A DNA stretch of 11,035 bases from Gammaproteobacteria bacterium (GCA_016214925.1 JACRMO010000021.1:1-11035); one strand, 5' to 3'; shown: positions 1 through 6,858, numbered from the stretch's first letter. Notes: generated from the letters alone by a model not told the origin. Numbers and translations are program-made.

Positions 1-59
1 GTGACCCATACCGTAGCCCGGAATCGCAGGCCACCCATCGCCTGAGGAGAGAAGCCAAC

Positions 60-1187
60 ATGATGAGCGTCAAACTAGAGCGCGTGCTCGACAACCTGTC
101 ACGCAATTTCCAGCCCTTCACCCTGCTGTCGCGCGAACGATTGTCGGAAGTCGTCAATACCGTGCGCTTCGTGGAAATGCGCCAGGGCGAGATCTTCCAG
201 ATCACCGGCGGCAAGGGTCACGATTATCTGTTCGTGGTCGAGGGCCAGTTGGAAATCATCTATTCCGGCGCCATCAAATCCGTTGCCGGGCCAGACGAAA
301 CCCGCAAGCACCCCCTGTTGCTGCCGCCGGCGCCAAGCACCAGCACGCTGGTCGCCCGGCAGAACTCCATCATCTGCCACGCCGACCGTGACCTGCTGGA
401 CAAGCTGATTTCCTGGGACGAAGTCGTGCGCACTATGGAAGACACGGACGTCGAGTTGTACCGTGTCATGGAACAGGTGCGCAACTCACTGGTGTTCCGC
501 CGCCTGCCCCTGGAAACCGTCGAGATGGCCTTCAAACGCATGAAGTGCCAGGACGTGAAGAAAGGCCAGGAAGTCATCCGCCAAGGCGAAGCGGGCGATG
601 CCTATTACATCATCACCGCCGGCACCGCCGAGGTGTTCCAGCGCGGCCTCTACGACGACAAGCCGCACAAGATCGCCGATCTGAAAGACGGCGACGCCTT
701 CGGCTGCGAGGCGCTGATCTCGGGCAAGACCCGCAGCGAAACCGTGCGCATGACCTCCGACGGCACCGTGCTGGTGCTGGACAAACAGGCCTTCGAGGAC
801 CTCATCAGCACGCCGCTGATCAAGAGCGTGCATCCGAGCATCGCCAAGACCATGTTGGAGACTGGTTACGGCCTGATCGACGTGCGCTATTCCGAGGAGT
901 TCGACGAGCACCACATCCCGTGCGCCACGTTGATCCCGCTCTATGAATTGCGCAACCGCATTGATGAACTGGACAAGAGCAAGAAGTACATCGTGTATTG
1001 CCACGGCGGTGCCCGCAGCGCGGTGGCCACGCTGATTCTCACCCAGAATCAGATCGATGTTGTGTCACTGGAAGGCGGTATCCGCAACTGGCCGTTCGAG
1101 ACCCAGAGCATCTACGAGCGCGAGATCGTCACCAGGGAGCCCGAGGCCGAAGTACTGGAAGCGCCGAAATTGGTTTCCAACGCCTAA
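60..1187 (+). CDS. Double cyclic-nucleotide-binding domain plus rhodanese protein
   Basis: Cytoplasmic protein of 375 aa with no signal peptide or membrane segment. Two CRP/cNMP-like beta-barrel domains (about residues 20-125 and 140-250) are followed by a rhodanese domain (about 260-355). The second barrel carries a phosphate-binding-cassette-like stretch, F214-G-C-E217-A-L with R225-S226, so it may bind a cyclic nucleotide; the first barrel lacks such a cassette and is probably degenerate. The rhodanese active-site loop is intact, C314-H-G-G-A-R-S320, so persulfide or sulfur transfer, or sulfur sensing, is plausible. There is no helix-turn-helix, so it is unlikely to be a DNA-binding CRP regulator. 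The start at 60 (or 63, tandem ATG) is supported by GAGGAG at 44-49, although the frame stays open to the left edge. It is followed by a strong terminator. The ligand and partner are unknown. Confidence 0.88.
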   Translation: MMSVKLERVLDNLSRNFQPFTLLSRERLSEVVNTVRFVEMRQGEIFQITGGKGHDYLFVVEGQLEIIYSGAIKSVAGPDETRKHPLLLPPAPSTSTLVARQNSIICHADRDLLDKLISWDEVVRTMEDTDVELYRVMEQVRNSLVFRRLPLETVEMAFKRMKCQDVKKGQEVIRQGEAGDAYYIITAGTAEVFQRGLYDDKPHKIADLKDGDAFGCEALISGKTRSETVRMTSDGTVLVLDKQAFEDLISTPLIKSVHPSIAKTMLETGYGLIDVRYSEEFDEHHIPCATLIPLYELRNRIDELDKSKKYIVYCHGGARSAVATLILTQNQIDVVSLEGGIRNWPFETQSIYEREIVTREPEAEVLEAPKLVSNA

Positions 1188-1209
1188 GCCAAGCGCCGAT
1201 GCTCGCATG

Positions 1210-1241
1210 AACAGCCCGCCATCCGGTGGGCTGTTTTTTTT
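1210..1241 (+). terminator. Intrinsic terminator of the cNMP/rhodanese gene
   Basis: Arms 1211-1220 (ACAGCCCGCC) and 1225-1234 (GGTGGGCTGT) pair over 10 bp with one G-U wobble and an ATCC tetraloop; A1210-T1235 extends the stem. An eight-T run (1234-1241) follows directly. It sits 22 bp after the stop codon at 1187, as expected for Rho-independent termination. Confidence 0.92.
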
Positions 1242-1351
1242 GCGTCTCTTATAGACCCGACCCGTTTCTCCCGCGCCGGCTTGCGACTGAGATGACTTGG
1301 ACTAGACTCAGAAGGCCATCTCCAGGGATCGCTGCCCGATGCGGGAATACA

Positions 1352-1366
1352 GGCACGAATCTTGAA
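1352..1366 (+). promoter_or_regulatory. Weak sigma-54-like promoter motif upstream of DUF2934 gene
   Basis: GGCACG (1352-1357), four bases, then TTGAA (1362-1366) matches the -24/-12 layout GGCACG-N4-TTGCW with correct spacing, but the conserved C of the -12 GC is A and the leading T is A. A transcript would start near 1377, about 40 bp before the ATG at 1417. No convincing sigma-70 promoter was seen in 1242-1416. The defective -12 element makes this tentative. Confidence 0.22.
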
Positions 1367-1416
1367 TTGTTATTGGCATATTTAACTCTGCCACTTAGCC
1401 GGAGAACATAACCACC

Positions 1417-1686
1417 ATGGCCAATACCAGCAAAACCACTGTCCGCAGCAAAACCACCGTTACCCAGAAACCGCCCAAGGCCGTCGCCACCGCACGCAAA
1501 TCCCGCCCGGCGACGAAAACCAGTGAGATCAGTCTGGAGCACCGCCAGGAAATGGTCGCCGAGGCGGCCTATCTGCGCGCCGAACAACGCGGCTTCGGTC
1601 CCGGCGACCCCGTGGAGGATTGGCTCGCCGCCGAGCGGGAAGTGGATTTGCTCCTGGCGGAACACACCACCCCCGTCACCCAATAG
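1417..1686 (+). CDS. DUF2934 domain-containing small protein
   Basis: Small 89-aa soluble protein. Residues 1-40 are low-complexity and rich in Thr, Lys and Ala (likely disordered, basic). Residues about 43-82 resemble the DUF2934 family: an 'AEAAY..AE.RG' helix, a short 'PGDPVEDWL' turn and an 'AAEREVD' helix. The family has no established biochemical role; members are short, often preceded by a basic tail, and common in environmental proteobacteria. GGAG at 1401-1404 lies 12 bases before the ATG. The gene is monocistronic here, behind a terminator and convergent with ygiQ. The family call is from pattern recognition; function is unknown. Confidence 0.82.
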   Translation: MANTSKTTVRSKTTVTQKPPKAVATARKSRPATKTSEISLEHRQEMVAEAAYLRAEQRGFGPGDPVEDWLAAEREVDLLLAEHTTPVTQ

Positions 1687-1721
1687 CCCCGCCAGCCCGC
1701 TCGACAACAGCTCCGGGTATT

Positions 1722-1746
1722 GCGCCGCGCGTCGTTACCGCGGCGC
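1722..1746. terminator. GC-only stem-loop at the DUF2934/ygiQ convergent junction
   Basis: A perfect 8-bp inverted repeat, GCGCCGCG (1722-1729) and CGCGGCGC (1739-1746), has a 9-base loop containing the ygiQ stop codon (1735-1737). It lies between two convergent genes, where a bidirectional terminator would be useful. Neither side has a T-run, so it is not a canonical intrinsic terminator; it could instead stabilise 3' ends or be chance in GC-rich DNA. Confidence 0.3.
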
Positions 1747-3912
1747 CGCTCGGGGTTTGCGCCGCTTGCCTTGGCGGGTCTTGGGCGGCAACGCCGGCGT
1801 ATGCGGCAACCCGGTATGCTGAGTACGAAACGGCCGTGCGACCGTGCCAGTAGGCTTATCCCGGCGTCCTCCTTCCACCTGCCCGCCCGTCCCCTGCGGC
1901 TGCCATGCCGGCACCAGATGCCGTTTGCCATTGCCGATCAGATCTTCCCGCCCCATCCGCTTGAGCGCATCGCGCAGCAACGGCCAGTTGTTGGCGTCGT
2001 GATAGCGCAGGAAGGCCTTGTGCAACCGGCGGATACGTAGCCCCTTGGGAATGAACACATCCTCGCTGCTGTGCGTGACTTTGCGCAGCGGGTTCTTGCC
2101 AGAGTGATACATGGCCGTCGCGCTGGCCATCGGCGAGGGCAGGAAGGTCTGCACCTGATCGGCGCGGAAGCCGTTTCGTTTCAGCCATAACGCCAGGTTG
2201 AGCATATCCTCATCGGTCGTGCCCGGATGCGCAGCGATGAAGTACGGAATCAGATACTGTTCCTTGCCGGCTTCCTTCGTATATTTCTCGAACATTTCCT
2301 TGAAACGGTCGTACGCGCCCATGCCCGGCTTCATCATTTTCGACAGCGGGCCGGACTCGGTGTGCTCCGGTGCGATCTTCAGATAGCCGCCGACGTGGTG
2401 ACTGACCAGCTCCTGCACGTACTCCGGCGATTCCACCGCCAGATCGTAGCGCAAGCCCGAGGCGACCAAGATTTTCTTGATGCCGGGCAGTGCACGCGCA
2501 CGCCGATAGAGTTTGATCAGCGGCGCATGATCGGTGTTCAGATTCGAGCAGATACCCGGGAACACACAGGACGGTTTACGGCAGGCCGCCTCGATCTCAT
2601 GGCTCTTGCACGCCAGCCGGTACATGTTCGCGGTCGGACCACCGACATCGGAAATCACCCCGGTGAAACCCGGCACCGTGTCGCGGATGGTCTCGATCTC
2701 GCGCACGATGGAATCTTCGGAACGGCTCTGGATGATGCGACCTTCGTGCTCGGTAATGGAACAGAAGGTACAACCGCCAAAACAGCCGCGCATGATGTTC
2801 ACCGAGAAGCGGATCATCTCGTAGGCGGGAATGCGTTGCCCTTGATAGGCCGTGTGTGGCTGACGCGTGTAAGGCAGTTCAAAAACGCGATCCAATTCCT
2901 GCGTGCTGAGCGGCACCGGCGGCGGATTCAACCACACGTCGCGGTCGCCGTGACGCTGCACCAGTGCGCGCGCATTGCCCGGATTGGTCTCCAGATGCAG
3001 CACGCGCGAGGCATGCGCGTACAACACCGGATCGCGCAGCACCGCCTCATAGGCCGGCAGGCGGATGATGCTGTGCTCGCGGTCGATGCGCGGGCGCTTA
3101 TGGAACTGCACCACCACTTCGTCACCCGTGGCGGGTGACGGTACCGATTGTTCCGGACTCGCCGCGTACGGATCGGGATGCGGCGCCATCGGTCCCGGTG
3201 TATCCAGCGTGCTTGAATCGATCTCGACCCAACCCTCCGGCAGTCCGCGCGTCATGAACGCGGTGCCACGGATATCGCGCAACGCATCGATGGACTCGCC
3301 GGCCGCCAGGCGATGCGCGATCTCGACGACCTGACGCTCGCCGTTGCCATAGACCAGCAGATCGGCCTTGGCGTCGACCAGCACCGAACGGCGCACCTTG
3401 TCCGACCAGTAATCGAAATGCGCGATGCGGCGCAGGCTCGCCTCGATGCCGCCGATCACCAGCGGCACATCGGCCCAGGCCTCGCGGCAACGCTGCGCAT
3501 AGACGATCACCGAGCGATCCGGGCGGCGGCCGCCGGCGGCATCGGGCGTGTAGGCATCGTCGGAACGCAGTTTGCGGTCGGCGGTATAGCGGTTGACCAT
3601 GGAATCCATATTGCCGGCGGTCACCCCGATGAACAGATTGGGCCGGCCGAGCGCCTGAAAATCCGCCACGCCCGTCCAATCCGGCTGATCGATAATGCCG
3701 ACGCGGAAACCCTGCGCCTCCAGCACCCGACCGATAACGGCCATACCGAAACTGGGGTGATCAACATAGGCATCGCCGGTCACCAGGACGATGTCGCAGC
3801 TATCCCAGCCGAGCTGATCCATCTCCGCGCGCGAACGCGGTAGCTGCGACGCCACGCCGAAACGCTTCGCCCAATAGGGTCGGTAGGAAAATAAGGGCTT
3901 GGCGCTGGGCAT
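1735..3912 (-). CDS. ygiQ: YgiQ family radical SAM protein
   Basis: Product is 725 aa, close to E. coli YgiQ (about 739 aa). The N-terminal third is the UPF0313/Radical_SAM_N type region ('FGVASQLPRSRAEMDQLGWD', 'DAYVDHPSFG', 'IGGIEASLRRIAHFDYWSD'). The radical SAM cluster motif C377-F-G-G-C381-T-F-C384 (CX3CX2C) follows, coordinating a [4Fe-4S] cluster that cleaves S-adenosylmethionine. The C-terminus has the family's extra domain ('APEHTE', 'HPGTTDEDM') and a basic Pro/Arg/Lys-rich tail. Substrate and reaction are unknown for the family. The ATG at 3910-3912 was chosen because MPSAKPLFSYRPYWAKRFG matches the usual family start; the open frame to 4119 reads into the divergent promoter region. 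No clear Shine-Dalgarno precedes this ATG. Stands alone on its strand. Confidence 0.95.
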   Translation of the reverse strand: MPSAKPLFSYRPYWAKRFGVASQLPRSRAEMDQLGWDSCDIVLVTGDAYVDHPSFGMAVIGRVLEAQGFRVGIIDQPDWTGVADFQALGRPNLFIGVTAGNMDSMVNRYTADRKLRSDDAYTPDAAGGRRPDRSVIVYAQRCREAWADVPLVIGGIEASLRRIAHFDYWSDKVRRSVLVDAKADLLVYGNGERQVVEIAHRLAAGESIDALRDIRGTAFMTRGLPEGWVEIDSSTLDTPGPMAPHPDPYAASPEQSVPSPATGDEVVVQFHKRPRIDREHSIIRLPAYEAVLRDPVLYAHASRVLHLETNPGNARALVQRHGDRDVWLNPPPVPLSTQELDRVFELPYTRQPHTAYQGQRIPAYEMIRFSVNIMRGCFGGCTFCSITEHEGRIIQSRSEDSIVREIETIRDTVPGFTGVISDVGGPTANMYRLACKSHEIEAACRKPSCVFPGICSNLNTDHAPLIKLYRRARALPGIKKILVASGLRYDLAVESPEYVQELVSHHVGGYLKIAPEHTESGPLSKMMKPGMGAYDRFKEMFEKYTKEAGKEQYLIPYFIAAHPGTTDEDMLNLALWLKRNGFRADQVQTFLPSPMASATAMYHSGKNPLRKVTHSSEDVFIPKGLRIRRLHKAFLRYHDANNWPLLRDALKRMGREDLIGNGKRHLVPAWQPQGTGGQVEGGRRDKPTGTVARPFRTQHTGLPHTPALPPKTRQGKRRKPRAAPR

Positions 3913-3961
3913 ACGGATATCGTCAGTGCGGGATTGCCGGGAGGCGGCGTGAATGTGCGCA

Positions 3962-3967
3962 AGTATA
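3962..3967 (-). promoter_or_regulatory. Candidate -10 box for ygiQ
   Basis: On the minus strand 3967-3962 reads TATACT, five of six matches to TATAAT, in the 152-bp divergent gap. It would give a leader of about 43 bases before the ATG at 3912. No good -35 hexamer was found 16-18 bases upstream, so support is position plus the -10 only. Confidence 0.3.
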
Positions 3968-4064
3968 CCAGCAGTCGGCGGATATCGCGGCCACCCGCTC
4001 AATCCCGGCGGGCGAATATGGTATTGTGCAGCTACCACGAACAGGACACCCCGGATCGAATGCA

Positions 4065-4280
4065 ATGGCCGAGATGAACGAAGCCGAAGCCCAGCTACTG
4101 CGACAGCGCCTCGAAACACTGCGCCTGGAACACCGCGATCTGGACGACGTCATCGACCGACTGGTGCATGATTTGAACATCGACCAGTTGCAGCTCAAAC
4201 GCCTCAAGAAGCGCAGGCTGCTGCTCAAGGATCTGATCCAGCGCCTGGAAAGCGACCTCATCCCCGACCTTGATGCCTGA
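4065..4280 (+). CDS. YdcH/DUF465 family small coiled-coil protein
   Basis: A 71-aa, highly charged, all-helical protein with the DUF465 (YdcH) layout: a first helix of about residues 5-22, a short 'HRDLDDVIDRL' turn segment, then 'LKRLKKRRLLLKDLIQRLE', a basic heptad-like helix that should form a coiled-coil hairpin. Length matches E. coli YdcH (74 aa). Cytoplasmic; the biological role is unknown in the family. The start was set at 4065 (MAEMNEAEAQ) because family members begin just before this helix; 4074 is an alternative and the in-frame codon at 4026 would add 13 atypical residues. Only a weak AGGAC lies upstream. Its stop overlaps the start of the next gene, implying translational coupling. 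Confidence 0.82.
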   Translation: MAEMNEAEAQLLRQRLETLRLEHRDLDDVIDRLVHDLNIDQLQLKRLKKRRLLLKDLIQRLESDLIPDLDA

Positions 4281-4581
4281 TATGCAGCCGTTATTTTTGC
4301 TGATCGGCGTCGGTCTCGCATTATGGTTCTGGCAACAGAGTTTGCGCGCCCGCGAGTTGGCCATTCACTCCGCCGAGGAATTGTGCCGCCGCCAGAATCT
4401 GCAGCTGCTCGATGGCACCGTCGCCCTCAATGCGCTGCGTTTGCGCCGTACTGCCCGTGGCCATATCGCCTTGCAACGCACCTATCAGTTCGACTACAGC
4501 CGCGATGGCGATCTACGTCAGCAGGGTTTTGTGCTGTTGCTGGGCCTGCAACTGGAAAGCACCGGACTGGCTGCAGAATAA
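4273..4581 (+). CDS. DUF3301 domain membrane-anchored protein
   Basis: Product is 102 aa from the ATG at 4273, which overlaps the previous gene's end by 8 bases; 4282 is an equally possible ATG, one base after that stop. A hydrophobic segment at about residues 5-21 (LFLLIGVGLALWFW) followed by basic residues (RARE) predicts an N-terminal membrane anchor with a cytoplasmic domain. The body has the DUF3301 pattern: 'A...C.R..LQLLDGTVALN', 'LRLRR...G..ALQRTYQFDYS.DG..R..GFVLLLG'. The family is typical of gammaproteobacteria and has no known function. Very likely co-transcribed with the YdcH-like gene. It ends 9 bp from the convergent reductase gene, with no terminator room. Confidence 0.88.
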   Translation: MPDMQPLFLLIGVGLALWFWQQSLRARELAIHSAEELCRRQNLQLLDGTVALNALRLRRTARGHIALQRTYQFDYSRDGDLRQQGFVLLLGLQLESTGLAAE

Positions 4582-4590
4582 CCACCCAAT

Positions 4591-5601
4591 TCAAAACCGC
4601 TGCACGCGATCGATGAACAAACGCTCCGGCGGCAAACCTTGCGCGAACAGCGACGCGCCGATTTCCGCGAACAGCGTGTCGGGGCCGTTCGCATACACAT
4701 CGAAGCCGCTCAGATCGGGATGGTCGGTGCGAATGCGGGCGGCGGCGCGCGCCATCGCCACCTCCGCAGCGGTCATCGCACCCGCCGCGTCACCCGAGAT
4801 TTCGATGAATTCAAATGCGTCCAGCGCATCGTGCCAAGAGCGGCAATAATTGGCGAGATAGTGATCCTGTGCATGCCGGGCCACCCAATACAGCCAGATC
4901 GGCTGAGCGATATCCAACGAGATGGCGTGTTCGATTAGGCTCTTGATCGGCGCGAAGCCGGTCTCGAACGCGATGAATATGATCGGGCGTTCCGCGGTCT
5001 CATCCAGCACAAACTGACCGAATGGCCCCTCGATTTCAACCGTATCGCGGAGCTTCAGTTTCGAAAAGACATAGTCGGAGAACGGATCGTTCGCCACGCG
5101 GCGCACATGAAACTGCAACACCATGCCATTGCAAGGACAACTGGCGATGGATTTGTTGCGCGGCGCGAGCCCGCCAAGCGTCAATCGGACATGTTGACCG
5201 GCCAGAAACCACAGCGTTTGGCTGCGCGGCGTGCGAACATGCATCTCCATCACGTCGTCATTGAGTCGCACCAGTTTGCTGACCTGGGTGCTGAGTTGCT
5301 GATGCGGCACATCGGCGACGCCGCGCGCCTCGACGACTTCCAATACCAGATCGGTGGCGGCCGTGGCGCGGCACAACAGGAACTGGCCATCGGCGCGCTC
5401 GCGCTCACTCAACACAAAATCGTGATGCAGCATCTCGCCTAACTCGCCCGACACCCTTCGCGCACGGCAATCGCCACAACTGCCGCTGTTGCAGTTGTAG
5501 TGGATCGACAGGCCGGCGCGCAGCGCGCCATCCAGCAACGACTCACCCGGCTCGACCGTGAATGCGTGGCCGCTGGGCAGCACCTGAACCTTGGCGGTCA
5601 T
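4591..5601 (-). CDS. 2Fe-2S ferredoxin-domain FAD/NAD(P)H oxidoreductase
   Basis: Product is 336 aa and resembles CDP-6-deoxy-delta-3,4-glucoseen reductase-like and phenol/toluate reductase-like electron-transfer proteins. Residues 1-90 form a plant-type ferredoxin domain with all four ligands: C37, C42, C45 and C77. Residues about 100-200 form the FAD-binding barrel and 205-336 the NAD(P)H domain. The usual RxYS flavin motif reads R148-N-K-S151, and the usual GTGxAP pyrophosphate motif reads E213-T-G-F-A-P218, so cofactor contacts may differ from the classic family. It presumably passes electrons from NAD(P)H through flavin to the 2Fe-2S centre and an unidentified acceptor in the cytoplasm. 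AAGGATG lies just before the ATG. It is the second gene of an operon, 27 bp after the 112-aa gene. The sugar-reductase name should not be taken literally, as no sugar genes are near. Confidence 0.88.
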   Translation of the reverse strand: MTAKVQVLPSGHAFTVEPGESLLDGALRAGLSIHYNCNSGSCGDCRARRVSGELGEMLHHDFVLSERERADGQFLLCRATAATDLVLEVVEARGVADVPHQQLSTQVSKLVRLNDDVMEMHVRTPRSQTLWFLAGQHVRLTLGGLAPRNKSIASCPCNGMVLQFHVRRVANDPFSDYVFSKLKLRDTVEIEGPFGQFVLDETAERPIIFIAFETGFAPIKSLIEHAISLDIAQPIWLYWVARHAQDHYLANYCRSWHDALDAFEFIEISGDAAGAMTAAEVAMARAAARIRTDHPDLSGFDVYANGPDTLFAEIGASLFAQGLPPERLFIDRVQRF

Positions 5602-5628
5602 CGTGACATCCTTCGGGCGGCACGCCCC

Positions 5629-5967
5629 TTACATCAGTCGGTAGGCCTCTTCATCGCCCAGATTGAGGATCTGGCGCAGGATGTCGAGACCGGAGGCAGT
5701 GAACACCTCGACATCCGCGAATTGAGGGTCCTCGGCGATGACCTCGGCTCCGTCGCGCATGATCAGACGCAACTGTTGCTGCCCGTCGCGCGCGCTTTCG
5801 CAGGTCAGGTAGATACCGGGCTCGGCATCGCCTTCGCGCACCACGGCCAGAATGTAGCGGTAGTTCACGGCATCGCCGGTCTCGATGTCGCCGAGCACAA
5901 CGACAGTAAATTCGCCAAACTTATACCGACGTTGTGGTAGCGCGCGCAGAATCTCGGGTTTCTTCAT
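5629..5967 (-). CDS. Unrecognised 112-aa soluble protein, operon partner of the reductase
   Basis: Not recognised. A 112-aa acidic protein starting MKKPEILRALPQRRYKFGEF, with beta-rich segments ('FTVVVLGDIETGD', 'YRYILAVVREG', 'PGIYLTCES', 'QLRLIMRDGAEVI') and a helical end ('SGLDILRQILNLGDEEAYRLM'). No cysteine cluster, signal peptide or membrane segment; a single cysteine. The start at 5965-5967 was chosen over far-upstream in-frame codons because the longer frame crosses the divergent intergenic region and the antisense of the next genes. AGGACG lies about a dozen bases upstream. The 27-bp gap to the reductase gene on the same strand indicates one transcript, so it may act with or be an accessory of that electron-transfer protein; this is inference from context. 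Confidence 0.75.
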   Translation of the reverse strand: MKKPEILRALPQRRYKFGEFTVVVLGDIETGDAVNYRYILAVVREGDAEPGIYLTCESARDGQQQLRLIMRDGAEVIAEDPQFADVEVFTASGLDILRQILNLGDEEAYRLM

Positions 5968-6060
5968 CACTGTTGCGTCCTGATGTTGTGCGGTCTTGAG
6001 CCAGTCCCGGCCAGCATGCCACAGCGGCCCGCCGAACCGGTCATTTCCCAGGGCCATTGC

Positions 6061-6080
6061 CCGGAATTCTAGACTTCCGG
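6061..6080. promoter_or_regulatory. Near-perfect 20-bp palindrome, candidate operator
   Basis: CCGGAA-T-TCTAGA-C-TTCCGG is palindromic at 18 of 20 positions; only the pair at 6067 and 6074 fails. It lies in the middle of the divergent gap 5968-6150 and overlaps the -35 position of the candidate promoter for the gene at 6151. Length and symmetry fit a dimeric repressor or activator site able to control both directions. No regulator gene is adjacent, so the binding protein is unknown. Confidence 0.42.
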
Positions 6081-6099
6081 ACGCCCCAGCCCGGATAAT
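6070..6099 (+). promoter_or_regulatory. Candidate sigma-70 promoter for the 79-aa/151-aa gene pair
   Basis: TAGACT (6070-6075, four of six to TTGACA), an 18-base spacer and GATAAT (6094-6099, five of six to TATAAT). Transcription would begin near 6106, about 45 bases before the ATG at 6151. A short GCGGG/CCCGC stem (6112-6116 with 6121-6125) would lie in the leader. Confidence 0.42.
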
Positions 6100-6150
6100 C
6101 CACCCCAACCTGCGGGGCACCCCGCCGTCTGTCAGCAAAGGATAGAGTCC

Positions 6151-6390
6151 ATGCCCTATTTCATCTACAAGATCACCCCCGGCCCGACCGCCATCGTCAA
6201 ACACCTGGAACTGCAAACCCAGTTCGAGAATTTCAACGAGGCGAAGAACCACGCCCGCACCCTGCGAGCCGAACTCGGCACCGACTCGCCGATCACCGTC
6301 AAGGTGATCTTCGCCGCCACACCGTTGGAGGCGGAGGAAAAACTCCAGGAACACCGCGAAGCCCCGATCCTGCGCGAGTGGGAAAAATAA
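6151..6390 (+). CDS. Unrecognised 79-aa soluble protein
   Basis: Not assigned to a family. The 79-aa product begins MPYFIYKITPGP, with an N-terminal beta strand, a central helix rich in acidic/basic residues ('FNEAKNHARTLRAELG'), a strand ('PITVKVIFAA') and a charged C-terminal helix ('PLEAEEKLQEHREAP'), giving a compact beta-alpha-beta-alpha outline. No cysteines, signal peptide or membrane segment. AAAGGA at 6137-6142 gives good spacing to the ATG, and a candidate promoter lies upstream. It is 12 bp before the four-cysteine gene on the same strand, so the two are likely co-transcribed. Function cannot be inferred. Confidence 0.78.
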   Translation: MPYFIYKITPGPTAIVKHLELQTQFENFNEAKNHARTLRAELGTDSPITVKVIFAATPLEAEEKLQEHREAPILREWEK

Positions 6391-6402
6391 TTCTGCGCCG
6401 AC

Positions 6403-6858
6403 ATGGAAGAAGACGAATACCGCTCCACCTATCAGAGCTTCAACGAACGGCGCTGCGTGCTGGAAAAGGCGCTCAACACCCGCAAGGTCGCCTGCAGTCA
6501 TGCCGAACGTTTCTTTCTCGCCGATCGTGAAGGCGTCGGCTGCAAAACCGACGCGGCCCAACGCCGCTGCCAGGATTTGCTCACGCGCATGCGCGACAGC
6601 GCGCGCTTCGTCCTGCAGATGACGCACATCGGCGGCCCGCTGCCGCACAACAAGGAAATCAAAGTACAGGCCGGCGGTCTGCTGGGCATCCAGGCGCAGC
6701 TCTATCCGGAGCGCGCCGGCAGCGACGAGGTCGACGATGTATTTGGTCTGCTGAATGCGGCCGACGCACAGTTCGGCAGCGCTGCGGATTTTCCCTATCA
6801 GGACATCGTCAAGCACATCGCCCGCTATCAGAGCCGCACCCGGCGCGGCGAACGCTGA
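6403..6858 (+). CDS. Unrecognised 151-aa four-cysteine protein
   Basis: Not recognised by family. The 151-aa product has four cysteines confined to its N-terminal third: C18-X12-C31-X15-C47-X8-C56, interspersed with His33 and many Arg/Lys residues in a helical region ('CVLEKALNTRKVACSHAERFF'). The rest ('MTHIGGPLPHNKEIKVQAGGL', 'DIVKHIARYQ') is cysteine-free. Such clustering suggests metal or iron-sulfur binding, or disulfide/redox sensing, but the spacing matches no motif I can name. No signal peptide or membrane segment. The ATG at 6403 has only a weak ribosome site and lies 12 bp after the 79-aa gene, suggesting an operon with translational coupling. No terminator was seen in 6859-6949. 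Confidence 0.75.
   Translation: MEEDEYRSTYQSFNERRCVLEKALNTRKVACSHAERFFLADREGVGCKTDAAQRRCQDLLTRMRDSARFVLQMTHIGGPLPHNKEIKVQAGGLLGIQAQLYPERAGSDEVDDVFGLLNAADAQFGSAADFPYQDIVKHIARYQSRTRRGER

Noticed and set aside
1..45. Possible tail of an upstream gene (14 codons ending TGA at 43-45)
   Set aside because: Too short to recognise, and the frame may be chance; the Shine-Dalgarno of the next gene overlaps this stop, which is suggestive only.
2227..3138. A 303-codon plus-strand open frame inside ygiQ
   Set aside because: His/Arg/Gln-rich composition and no domain; the opposite strand carries the radical SAM motif and a full-length family match.
3913..4119. 69-residue N-terminal extension of ygiQ
   Set aside because: Family members start at the MPSAKPLFSYRPYW-like segment, and the extension covers the divergent promoter region and the start of the YdcH-like gene.
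5968..6816. Minus-strand extension upstream of the 112-aa gene, making a 395-codon frame
   Set aside because: It crosses the divergent gap and lies antisense to two plus-strand genes with good codon structure; the added part looks like antisense translation.
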